A program made the translations under genes and the position numbers. Positions 1 to 7,786 of a stretch of 64,000 bases of DNA are shown piece after piece. The stretch is from Streptomyces sp. NBC_01723 (GTDB taxonomy: Bacteria; Actinomycetota; Actinomycetes; Streptomycetales; Streptomycetaceae). Location: assembly GCF_036246005.1 (NCBI RefSeq), contig NZ_CP109171.1:6746001-6810000 (forward strand). Direction: 5' to 3'. The stretch's first letter is position 1. The number at the start of each line of letters is the position of its first letter. The notes beneath the pieces were generated by a model, which searched no databases, was not told the origin of the DNA, and was given only the letters and a program-made list of their open reading frames with translations.

Positions 1-1
1 C

Positions 2-718
2 CTGACCCTGGCGGCGGAGATGCAGTGGCAGCTGCTGCCCGGCCGTGCCTGCTCGCGCCCCGAGTTCTCCCTCGGCGGCCATCTGGAGCCCGCGTACGCG
101 ATCTTCGGGGACAACTTCGACTGGTCCGCGTCCGCCGACCATCTCACGCTCACCGTCACCAATGGCATGGGCGAGGGCATCGAGGCAGCCCTGCTCACCA
201 ACCTCGCCGTCAACGCCATGCGCAACGCCCGGCGTGCCGGGCTGGGCCTGGCCGACCAGGCGGCACTCGCCGACCAGGCGGTGTATGCGCAGTACCGCGG
301 TTCTGCGCACGTGGCGGTCGTTCTGCTGCGCTTCGACCTCGCGACCGGCGAGGTCGAGGCCGTGGACGCCGGATCACCCCGCATCTGGCGGATGCGGGAC
401 AAGGAGGTCGACTCCCTGCCGCTGGAGGAGCAGTTGCCTCTCGGTATGTTCGAGGACACCCACTACACCTCCGAGTACTTCCAGGTGCTTCCTGGCGACC
501 GCCTGCTGATCGGCAGCGACGGCGTCTACGACTCCGTCTCCCCCGCAGCGGAGAAGTACGGGGAACGAGCGCTCGCCCGGTCACTGACCGCCGCCCGGCT
601 GCTGCCGCCGCAGCAGGTGCCTGGAGCCGTGCTGCGTGAGCTGGCCACGTACCGTGGCAACACGCCCTTGGACGACGACGCTCTGGTCGTCTGCCTCGAC
701 TGGTACGGGCGGGACTGA
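2..718 (+). CDS. SpoIIE-type PP2C phosphatase, 5' end outside window
   Basis: The reading frame is open from base 2, so the gene starts upstream of the window; the ATG at 20 is probably internal. The visible part is a SpoIIE/RsbU-like phosphatase domain that would dephosphorylate a STAS antagonist in partner switching. It is clearly related to the phosphatase at 11118, sharing the start of the domain (AAE-MQ-QLLP), a GD-x-FD motif and an ending DDDALVVCLDW. Two expected features differ: the usual metal-binding Asp of D-x-M-G is Asn (codon 161-163, in TNGMGEG) and the NAGHP loop reads DAGSP. Activity may therefore be weak or lost. It is followed by a STAS gene and an RsbW-like gene on the same strand, as in RsbU-RsbV-RsbW modules. 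Confidence 0.85.
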   Translation: MTLAAEMQWQLLPGRACSRPEFSLGGHLEPAYAIFGDNFDWSASADHLTLTVTNGMGEGIEAALLTNLAVNAMRNARRAGLGLADQAALADQAVYAQYRGSAHVAVVLLRFDLATGEVEAVDAGSPRIWRMRDKEVDSLPLEEQLPLGMFEDTHYTSEYFQVLPGDRLLIGSDGVYDSVSPAAEKYGERALARSLTAARLLPPQQVPGAVLRELATYRGNTPLDDDALVVCLDWYGRD

Positions 719-818
719 CGAAGGGAGGGCCGCCGCGGACGCGCGTGCGACCCCGGCCCCAGCCGAGCCTCGTGCCCCTCACTGCGCCTCCTCCTCAGCG
801 ACCTGGGAGAATCCCCGT

Positions 819-1190
819 ATGGGAGTCGAAGCGGAGGTGACCGTCACGACGGTCGACGAGGTGCGGATCGTGCAGGCCGTCGGGGAGTTCGACCCCGACA
901 GCGACGAAAGCCTGGCCCTGACCCTGGTCCCCTCGGCGGACCGCCCGGCGGGCACCGTCCTGGATTTGGCCAAGGTCACGTTCGCCGACTCCGCCTTCCT
1001 CCACACTCTGCTGGCCGCCAAGACCGAACACGACCGAGTGGGCGTCCCGTTCGTGCTCACCCAGTTGCCCCCGGTGGTGGAGCGACTTCTCACGCTGACC
1101 GACGTCGCCCGTGCCTTCGACCTCACCAGCGACATCGGGGCCGCCGTGGCCCTGATCAGGTCCCGCGGCGACGCCGCCCATCGGCAATGA
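819..1190 (+). CDS. STAS-domain anti-anti-sigma factor
   Basis: This 123-residue protein is essentially one STAS domain of the SpoIIAA/RsbV type. The phospho-acceptor position is intact: VTFADSAFL places Ser at residue 58 after the conserved Asp. ATG 819 is preferred over a much longer upstream opening because it gives the normal single-domain length. Genes for a SpoIIE phosphatase (upstream) and an RsbW-like kinase (1259) flank it, so it is probably the switch protein that, when dephosphorylated, sequesters the kinase. The third residue of the usual DSSG motif is Ala and Gly is Phe, a moderate divergence. The cognate sigma factor is not visible. Confidence 0.85.
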   Translation: MGVEAEVTVTTVDEVRIVQAVGEFDPDSDESLALTLVPSADRPAGTVLDLAKVTFADSAFLHTLLAAKTEHDRVGVPFVLTQLPPVVERLLTLTDVARAFDLTSDIGAAVALIRSRGDAAHRQ

Positions 1191-1258
1191 GCGCCGCACA
1201 CCCCAGAGGCTCGGGCGGCCGCCTGGGGGAGTGGCCGAGAAGACAGGGGTGAAGGCAC

Positions 1259-1657
1259 GTGACCACAGCCGAGACGACAGCCGGTTGGCTGGAGCCGCCC
1301 CTCAGCGCTGCCACCGCGCGTGACCGCGTCCGAGAACTGCTTCTGACGTGCGATCCGGCCCCACCTTCGCAGGTCACCGACGACATCCTGCTCGTGGTCA
1401 CGGAGTTGGTCACCAACGCCGGTCGGCACGGCGGTGGCCTGATCGCCTTCGACGCGCGCCTCGTTGCGGGCACGATCACCATCAGCGTGACCGACGCGTC
1501 ACCCGTCGTCCCGCACACCCACGCCCGCGACCGGGCCGGTGCTCCGGGCGGGTTCGGGTGGCCCTTGATCCAACTCCTCAGTGACGAGGTGTCGGTGCGT
1601 ACCACTGCTGCCGGAAAGACGATCAGGGCTGTACTGGGCACCACCGCCCACGGTTGA
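1259..1657 (+). CDS. RsbW/SpoIIAB-like serine kinase anti-sigma factor
   Basis: A 132-residue GHKL (HATPase_c_2) protein starting at GTG. The N-box is ELVTNAGRHG (Glu49, Asn53), the G1 box is VTDASPVVP (Asp79) and the G2 region is GGFGWPLIQLLSD followed by AAGKTIRAVL. These are the ATP-binding motifs of anti-sigma kinases that phosphorylate STAS proteins and bind sigma factors or other targets. It lies 68 bp after the STAS gene at 819 and is probably cotranscribed with it. The usual GRGL of the G2 box is GFGW here. No sigma gene is adjacent, so the target is unknown. Confidence 0.85.
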   Translation: MTTAETTAGWLEPPLSAATARDRVRELLLTCDPAPPSQVTDDILLVVTELVTNAGRHGGGLIAFDARLVAGTITISVTDASPVVPHTHARDRAGAPGGFGWPLIQLLSDEVSVRTTAAGKTIRAVLGTTAHG

Positions 1658-1729
1658 CGCATCGCCCGCAGAACAGCCCTCGAAGCGGGGAACTGCACCG
1701 AGAGTGATTCCTCGCAGGGGTCACGGCGC

Positions 1730-2236
1730 TCAAGCTGCGGGATGCGCTGCGGGTGTTGCGTCTTCGTCGCCGTGAGCGGCGTCGAGCTCCGCTTGCAGCG
1801 CGGCGAGCCCCGTGGCGAGGGCACGCCGTTCCGTGGAGGGCATGTTGCTGATGGCACGGTGGAGCACACCGTCGCGTTGTTCGCGGATGCGCAGCAGGTG
1901 CCGGGTGCCTGCGGGGGTCAGTCGCAGGATGATCTCGCGGCCGTTGCCGGGGCAGGGCAGGCGTTCGAGGAAGCCGATGGCTTGCAGGCGGTCGCACATG
2001 CGGGTCACGGTGGACGGCGCGGAGGCAAGCAGTTGGCAGACGGTGCGCATCCGGATCCCGTCCGCACGGTCGGCGAGGTACATCAGGCGCAGCTGGGACG
2101 TCGATGTGGGCGTGGTGCCACCGTCGGTGGCATTCCTGGCGTGCTCCCACAGCACGTCGAGGAGTTCGGTGATGTTGCCGGCGGACCGTATTGCCTCATG
2201 GCAGGTCCTGTCGGGGGCTGCGTCCGGTGCGGTCAT
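1730..2236 (-). CDS. MarR-family transcriptional regulator
   Basis: A 168-residue winged-helix regulator. The recognition region is RTVCQLLASAPSTVTRMCDRL and the wing region is ERLPCPGNGREIILRLTPAG, both typical of MarR proteins. The frame extends upstream to 2323, but the ATG at 2236 gives normal family length. It sits 49 bp downstream of the STAS gene at 2286 on the same strand and is probably the last gene of the operon that starts with the phosphatase at 5442. That links a DNA-binding output to the B12/STAS switch genes. Its ligand and targets are not evident. Confidence 0.8.
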   Translation of the reverse strand: MTAPDAAPDRTCHEAIRSAGNITELLDVLWEHARNATDGGTTPTSTSQLRLMYLADRADGIRMRTVCQLLASAPSTVTRMCDRLQAIGFLERLPCPGNGREIILRLTPAGTRHLLRIREQRDGVLHRAISNMPSTERRALATGLAALQAELDAAHGDEDATPAAHPAA

Positions 2237-2285
2237 GGTGGCCCTCAGTGGTGTGCTTCTGCCCGGCCGGCGGCCGGACACTGGA

Positions 2286-2699
2286 TCAGGTGGTGCCGTC
2301 CGGTCCGGTAGGACGGGCCGCAAGGACGTCGTCTTCGCCCGCTACGGATTGCGGGGCGCGGGCGGGGACCGAGGCAGTGAGGTGGGTGAGGGTGCCGGTG
2401 AGGTCCAGGAGGCGGTCCAGTTGCGCGGGGCGATCGTCCAGGTGCAGTCGCACTCCTGCCTGAGTGGTGCGGCGGCCGATCATCAGCAGGACGGACAGGC
2501 CCATGGAGTCGACCATGCGGAGTCCTGCGCAGTGCAGATGGAGGTCCTCTAGGCCGGGCCGGGCGGCGAGCTGGGCGGTTGCCTCGTCCAGGAGGAGATC
2601 GGCGTTGTCGTAGTCGAGATCGCCATGCACTTCGATGCGGACCTTGTTCTGCGCGTCGACCATGACGAGGCGCAGGTGATCGAGGGGTACTGCGGTCAT
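2286..2699 (-). CDS. STAS-domain anti-sigma factor antagonist
   Basis: A 137-residue STAS protein. LRMVDSMGLSVLLMIGRR carries the phosphorylatable Ser at residue 65. A tail of about 30 residues after the domain (VPARAPQSVAGEDDVLAAR) is low-complexity. Its start overlaps the stop of the cobalamin-binding gene by four bases (2696-2699), so the two are translationally coupled. Presumably the PP2C encoded two genes upstream (3787-5442) acts on this protein. Confidence 0.88.
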   Translation of the reverse strand: MTAVPLDHLRLVMVDAQNKVRIEVHGDLDYDNADLLLDEATAQLAARPGLEDLHLHCAGLRMVDSMGLSVLLMIGRRTTQAGVRLHLDDRPAQLDRLLDLTGTLTHLTASVPARAPQSVAGEDDVLAARPTGPDGTT

Positions 2700-3790
2700 G
2701 CGGTGATCCCGGCGGTCTTGGAGTGGGCGGTCGTGAGTACGTGCGTGGCAGCCCGGAGCATACGGCAGGCTCGGGGAAAGTCCTTGAGTTCATGGGCCAG
2801 CAGCCCCAGTGCCGGAGGCAGACTCATCGCGGGCACACCGCGCGCCACCAGGATCTGCGCGGTCCAGGTGATGAACCCGGTGAAGAGGGTCTCGTCGCCG
2901 AGGTAGAGGGCGGTGGCGAGGAATTCCACGATGTGCGCCAGGTCCTCCGCGGTCCGCTCACGCTGCAGATCGTCGTAGGACGCCATCGCCGGAAACGTCG
3001 TCTCCAGCTGGGTGAAGACGGCGCGTACCAGGGACCTGCTGTTCCGGCTGACCAGGGTGTATTCCTGGTCCGACAGGTGGGGCAGGTCGTCGATCTGCTG
3101 ATGGTCGGGCTGTGGCCGGGGCAGCGGCCCCTGGGCAAGGTGGTCGGCGGCAGTGCGGGCGTCGGGTGCCCACGCGTCGGCGCCCAGCAGTCGTGCGTAG
3201 TGCCCGTCGGGTCCGAACGCGGCGCCTCCGACGAGGACGGGCACGCCGATGGCCTGGCACGCGGTGACCGCCGCGTGGGCCGTGGGCAGCCGCGTGGCGA
3301 TCGAACTGGACAGGGCGATCGCGTCGGCGCGGGTCTTGTGAAGGTGGTCGATGAGGTGCGGTGAGGGGACCTGGGCACCGAGGTAGTCGATCTGCCAGCC
3401 GCGCAGTTTCAGTACTTCGGCCAAGAGCCGGGCGGGCAGAGCGTGCCACTCGCCGTCCACGCAGGCGACGGTGATCCGGCCCCGGGAGACTGCGGTGCGG
3501 GCGGAGGGGTGCACGCTCACCGCGGTGACCGCCCGCTCGTTGATGGCGGTCGCGGCGTGTTCCTGGGCAACGCTGATCCGGTTGGCCGCCCACTCCTCAC
3601 CCACCCTGCCCTGCACGGCTGCGATGACGTCCAGCAGCACGCTCTCCGGTCCTGCCCCTTCGTCGAGGGCACGGAGCACCAGCTCGGTGGCCGCGGCCTC
3701 GTCTCCCGCCGAGACGGCGTTCCACAACAGGTCCGCCGGCTCCCGCATGTCCGCGGCGGCTGCGAGGTATGGCGAGACACTGGCGTTCAT
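2696..3790 (-). CDS. Cobalamin-binding sensor protein, CarH-like signature, no DNA-binding domain
   Basis: A 364-residue protein starting at ATG 3790. Residues about 15-95 form a helical cap domain and about 105-220 a B12-binding Rossmann domain. The cap contains W67-x9-E77-H78 (EEWAANRISVAQEH), the Trp-x9-Glu-His signature of CarH/LitR-type adenosylcobalamin photoreceptors. The lower axial ligand is plausibly His116 in DGEWHALP; the normal ExHxxG has Pro instead of Gly. Further B12-fold elements are LSSSIATRLP and VLVGGAAFG. The C-terminal ~130 residues are helical and unrecognised. Unlike CarH there is no MerR DNA-binding domain. It overlaps both operon neighbours by four bases, a PAS-GAF-SpoIIE phosphatase and a STAS protein, suggesting that B12 or light sensing feeds a partner switch. 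Light sensitivity is inference. Confidence 0.85.
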   Translation of the reverse strand: MNASVSPYLAAAADMREPADLLWNAVSAGDEAAATELVLRALDEGAGPESVLLDVIAAVQGRVGEEWAANRISVAQEHAATAINERAVTAVSVHPSARTAVSRGRITVACVDGEWHALPARLLAEVLKLRGWQIDYLGAQVPSPHLIDHLHKTRADAIALSSSIATRLPTAHAAVTACQAIGVPVLVGGAAFGPDGHYARLLGADAWAPDARTAADHLAQGPLPRPQPDHQQIDDLPHLSDQEYTLVSRNSRSLVRAVFTQLETTFPAMASYDDLQRERTAEDLAHIVEFLATALYLGDETLFTGFITWTAQILVARGVPAMSLPPALGLLAHELKDFPRACRMLRAATHVLTTAHSKTAGITA

Positions 3791-5442
3791 GCGGTGTACC
3801 TGCCCCGTGTGTGGCCGTTCACCGCGCTCAGATGGTGGGTGCGGGGAGCGGAGATCACGACGACTGCCATGTCGTCGTGACGGCCTTGGCCGAGCCACTG
3901 GGAGGCCAGCATGTGCACGTGCTCCGCGATCCCCTCGGCGGGCATGCCCGCGCACTCGGACAAGGCGCGCTTGAGACGCTCGTCGCCGAAGAGAACGTCA
4001 CCCATCGGCCCGCCCCTGGCTTCGGTGATGCCATCGGTGTACAGGACACAGGACTCGCCGGGGGCCAGAGACACGGCCGCGGTGAGGGCGGAGATCGTGG
4101 GCATGGCCCCGATCAGGGTGCCGCGGGTCCCGGCTTCCTCGACGGTGCCGTCCGCGCGGATGATCAGAGGCGCGGGGTGGCCACCGCTGGTCAGCCTGAG
4201 ATCCACCTCGCTGCCCCGGCGCTTGGCGGAGGCCAGGACCAGGGTCGCGAACCGAGTGGTGTGCGAGTTGAGCAGTGTGGTGTTGAGCACGTCGAGCATC
4301 CGCTCGTGGTTGTCCGCCAGCGGCAGCAGCGCATGCAGCGTGTTGCGGATCTTGCCCGTCAGTACGGCGGCCTCCAGGCCCTTTCCGCACACATCCCCGA
4401 GCGTGACCAAGGAAGCGTCACCATCGGCGGTGGCGGGGTGCACGTCGTAGAAGTCTCCGCCGATGCGTTCGTGGTCCCCCGCCGGCCGGTACCGGCCGGC
4501 GAAGTCGACCCCGGAGACCTGATGCAGCACTGGCGGCAGAAGATCACGCATCAGGACCTCGGTGATCGCGCTCTGCTCCGCATAGAGACGGGCGGCCGAC
4601 ATCGCCGCCCCGGAACGGGCCGCGAACAGCCGAGCGAAGACTTCCTCTTCCTCACTGAACGCGACACTCTCCGTCCTTCGCAGCAACACCAGCGCTCCGG
4701 CCGGGACACCGTGCCCGGGCAGCGGGGTGATCACTATCGAGCCGACCGGCCCGAAGCCCTGGGGCACCATCCAACGCGGCGCCGCCGCGGGGTCGATCCA
4801 CCGCGAGGGCACCGGCGGAAACCCCCGCAGCGCCTCGGCCAGACCTGGCACCCCCTCGGGGTCCACCTTCTCTTGCGCCAGGCTGGGAACCCCGCCACGC
4901 AGGCAGGTCACCACCGGTAGCCGAGGCCCACGGGCAGGCGCGACGACCAGCGCCGCATCGGCGAGGCTCTCGGCGGCCATCTGCGCGGTCACATCCATGC
5001 AGCGCCCCAGATTCAGCGAGGAGAGCAGGGCACTGGACGCCTCGGCGAGGAACGCGGTCCGCTTCCGCTCCGTCTCCAGGGCTTCCCGGGCCAACTGGTG
5101 ATCGGTGTCGTCAACCAGCCACCACACCACCGAACCGTCGTCCCGCACACTGGGATGTGCCTCGAAACGGCGACCCCCGATCGCACCTGACCACGGCACA
5201 TCGGTCTCCGGGACGATGCGTGGGCCGGGGAAGCGCAGTGCTTGATGAGCGTCGGCGATCCAGGACGGAGCCGCATTCACCAGGGGCGTTCCGGGCACTG
5301 CGCGGGGCAGGAGCGCGCCGGCCGCGTCATTGCGGCGCATCAGTCTGCCCTCTGCGTCAGCGACCAGAACCGGGTACGGGGCACCGCCCCACGCTAGGTC
5401 CGAATCCGTGCTTGCGCCGGTTTGTGCTTGGGTGGATACCAA
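3787..5442 (-). CDS. PAS-GAF-SpoIIE PP2C serine phosphatase
   Basis: A 551-residue RsbU-like regulator. Residues about 20-120 are PAS-like (PVLVADAEGRLMRRNDAAG), about 125-290 GAF-like, and about 310-535 the SpoIIE phosphatase. All metal-binding motifs are present: IGGDFYDV, LGDVCGKG, LYTDGITEA and RHDDMAVVV, so it should be active. It is the first gene of a four-gene set with the B12 protein (4-bp overlap at 3787-3790), a STAS protein and a MarR regulator. The likely role is sensory dephosphorylation of the STAS partner. Confidence 0.9.
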   Translation of the reverse strand: MVSTQAQTGASTDSDLAWGGAPYPVLVADAEGRLMRRNDAAGALLPRAVPGTPLVNAAPSWIADAHQALRFPGPRIVPETDVPWSGAIGGRRFEAHPSVRDDGSVVWWLVDDTDHQLAREALETERKRTAFLAEASSALLSSLNLGRCMDVTAQMAAESLADAALVVAPARGPRLPVVTCLRGGVPSLAQEKVDPEGVPGLAEALRGFPPVPSRWIDPAAAPRWMVPQGFGPVGSIVITPLPGHGVPAGALVLLRRTESVAFSEEEEVFARLFAARSGAAMSAARLYAEQSAITEVLMRDLLPPVLHQVSGVDFAGRYRPAGDHERIGGDFYDVHPATADGDASLVTLGDVCGKGLEAAVLTGKIRNTLHALLPLADNHERMLDVLNTTLLNSHTTRFATLVLASAKRRGSEVDLRLTSGGHPAPLIIRADGTVEEAGTRGTLIGAMPTISALTAAVSLAPGESCVLYTDGITEARGGPMGDVLFGDERLKRALSECAGMPAEGIAEHVHMLASQWLGQGRHDDMAVVVISAPRTHHLSAVNGHTRGRYTA

Positions 5443-5515
5443 AGACCGAGGACCCGCTGAGCGAATCCCTCACCTCATCACCTCGACGGAACAGTTGTCT
5501 TAAGGCAACCATCCC

Positions 5516-6787
5516 TCATGATGTCGCCTTCTGACAACCAGCCCTCTCAGCTCGGCAGCAAGGGCACTGTTCATCGGCCGCGCGGGGATGCGCGGCTTGC
5601 TGTGCGGATGCGGATGCGGGTGTGGGTGTGGCGGTGCGGGTGGGCGTCGTGGGTTCGGGCAGGGTGCGGAAGAGAAGCCAGCTCAGGGCCGGCATGGCGA
5701 TCAGGGGAGTGAGGGCGGTCCGGAGGCTGGTGGTGTCGGCGAGGTGGCCCAGCAAGGGGCTGACGAGGCCACCGATGCTGACGGTGAGGCCGAGGGTGAT
5801 GCCGCTGGCCGTGCCGATGCGGGAGGGCAGGTAATCCTGGCCGAGAGTGACCTGAAGCGAGAAGGGGACGTACAGGCCGGCGGAGGTGAGAGCCACGAAG
5901 AGGAACATGGCCGGGCCGGGCGTGTGGATCACGCCGGTGACGGCGGCGATGGAGAGCAGGTAGGACCAGCGGCAGACGCGGACGCGGTTGTAGCGGTTGG
6001 CCAGGAATCCGCCCAGGACCGATCCGGCGGCACCGCCCAGGAACAGCAGGAACAGGGCGGCGGTGCCGGCGGTGGTGCTGCCTTGCATGCGCTGCTGGGC
6101 GTAGAGGGAGATGAAGGTGCTCAGCCCGGTGAAGACGACGGAGCGGAAGACGACCGCCAGGGACAGTCGCACGAACGAGGCCACGTCGTCTGCGCCAGGG
6201 GGGACTTGAGTTTTGGCCGTGCCGGTCCGGGGCCGGGCGAGCATCCGCAGCACGGGTACGCACAGGGCGGCGCCGGCGAGCGCGGGCAGGACGAGGACGG
6301 GTGTCCAGCGCAGGGAGCCGTGTCCGATGGCGGCCGACACCATGAGCGGGGCGAGCGCGAAGCCGATGTTGCCGCCGAGGGAGAACCAGCTCATCGCGCT
6401 GTGGCTGCCCTGGCCGGCCTTCCTGGCCACGCGGGCGGATTCCGGATGGTAGGCGGCCACGCCGATGCCGGAGACGGCGACGAAGAACAGGGTGAGCCCG
6501 TAGGAGCCGCTCAGGCCGCTGAGTGCGATGCCCACCCCGCCCAGCAGGGTGCTGACCGGCAACAGCCACGGCATCGCCCACCGATCGGTGAGCACCCCGA
6601 ACAGCGGCTGGGCCACCGACGACAGCAGGGACGCGGCCAGCACGATGCCGGAGGCGACCGCGTAGGTGTAGTCCCGTTCGGCCACGAAGAACGGGATCAG
6701 CGCCGCCACGGCGCCCTGGTAGATGTCGACGCAGGCGTGCCCCACGGCCAGCAGCAGGATCGATGTCTTGTTTCGCACCCCACCCAT
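5516..6787 (-). CDS. MFS transporter, fosmidomycin-resistance (Fsr) like
   Basis: A membrane protein of about 423 residues with roughly 12 hydrophobic segments. The N-terminal half (HACVDIYQGAVAALIPFF, then PLFGVLTDRW and AAYHPESARVARKAG) closely resembles the Fsr efflux subfamily of the major facilitator superfamily. The start at ATG 6787 (MGGVRNKTS) is chosen because the upstream extension is hydrophilic and overlaps the promoter of the divergent AraC gene. The C-terminal tail of about 45 residues is rich in Thr, Pro and Ala and ends with several Cys. The adjacent divergent regulator at 6831 probably controls it. The substrate is unknown. Confidence 0.85.
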   Translation of the reverse strand: MGGVRNKTSILLLAVGHACVDIYQGAVAALIPFFVAERDYTYAVASGIVLAASLLSSVAQPLFGVLTDRWAMPWLLPVSTLLGGVGIALSGLSGSYGLTLFFVAVSGIGVAAYHPESARVARKAGQGSHSAMSWFSLGGNIGFALAPLMVSAAIGHGSLRWTPVLVLPALAGAALCVPVLRMLARPRTGTAKTQVPPGADDVASFVRLSLAVVFRSVVFTGLSTFISLYAQQRMQGSTTAGTAALFLLFLGGAAGSVLGGFLANRYNRVRVCRWSYLLSIAAVTGVIHTPGPAMFLFVALTSAGLYVPFSLQVTLGQDYLPSRIGTASGITLGLTVSIGGLVSPLLGHLADTTSLRTALTPLIAMPALSWLLFRTLPEPTTPTRTATPTPASASAQQAAHPRAADEQCPCCRAERAGCQKATS

Positions 6788-6830
6788 GCTGGGAGCAGCA
6801 TCCCATGTCGCGCTTCCGATAGATTGACAG

Positions 6831-7577
6831 GTGATGCAGGAAATCCGCCACACGGCTGTCGCGCCGACCCGGACCCAGCACCTGGCCTCCGGCGGCGAGA
6901 TCGACGCGCACCGCCAGGACGACCACCAGATCGCCTACGCCAGCCGCGGCACCATTGCGGTGACCACCGATGCCGGCTCCTGGATCGCTCCCGCCACCCG
7001 CGCGCTCTGGATCCCCGGCGGCACCGTCCACCGGCACCAGGCCCACGGCGAACTCGACCTCCACCTCGTCGGCCTGCCCACCACCGACAACCCCCTCGGC
7101 CTGGACACACCCGCGGTCCTCGCCGTCAGCCCTCTCCTGCGCGAACTCATCGTCACCTACACCCGCGACCCCGACAACGACACCCCACCCCGCCACCGCC
7201 TACGCGCCGTCATGCTCGACCAGCTCACCCTCTCCCCGGAACGGCCCCTCCACCTGCCGGCCCCCACCGACCCCCTGCTCCGCGCACTGCACGACATCCT
7301 GCGCACCGACCCGGCCGACAACCGCTCCCTCGACGACCACGGACGCCGGATCGGTGCCAGCGCCCGCACCCTCTCCCGCCGCCTCCGCGACGACCTCGGC
7401 CTCACCTACCCTCAATGGCGCACCCAGATCAGGCTCCACCACGCCCTGATCCTCCTGGCCGACGACACCCCCGTCACCACCGTCGCCCACCACTGCGGCT
7501 GGTCGTCCGCCAGCACCTTCATCGACGTCTTCCGCCGCACCTTCGGCCACACCCCCGGCACCCGCCCCACCACCTGA
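6831..7577 (+). CDS. AraC-family transcriptional regulator
   Basis: A 248-residue regulator with an N-terminal cupin-like sensor half (HRQDDHQIAYASRG, IPGGTVHRHQAHG) and a C-terminal pair of helix-turn-helix motifs (IGASARTLSRRLRDDLG; VAHHCGWSSASTFIDVFRR). This is the arrangement of small AraC regulators that control neighbouring MFS efflux genes. It is divergent from the Fsr-like gene, leaving only 43 bp between starts, so the promoters overlap. GTG 6831 and the following ATG at 6834 are both possible starts. Confidence 0.9.
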   Translation: MMQEIRHTAVAPTRTQHLASGGEIDAHRQDDHQIAYASRGTIAVTTDAGSWIAPATRALWIPGGTVHRHQAHGELDLHLVGLPTTDNPLGLDTPAVLAVSPLLRELIVTYTRDPDNDTPPRHRLRAVMLDQLTLSPERPLHLPAPTDPLLRALHDILRTDPADNRSLDDHGRRIGASARTLSRRLRDDLGLTYPQWRTQIRLHHALILLADDTPVTTVAHHCGWSSASTFIDVFRRTFGHTPGTRPTT

Positions 7578-7786
7578 CCGCACGAGCCGGTCAGCGACAC
7601 GAGCCGTCAGATCCTCGGTCAGACACGGCCCAAGGCCTTTCGTCCGGCTCAGGCCGCACCCGATGCTGCGCGATCAAGGTCCGGGTGTGGGCGATGCCGA
7701 GCGGAAGGGCACGAGGGCGGCGGGTATGTGCTCGCGGATGAACTCGGGGGCGCGCTGAACGGTCGGCCTCCGAACGCGGGCCTTCA

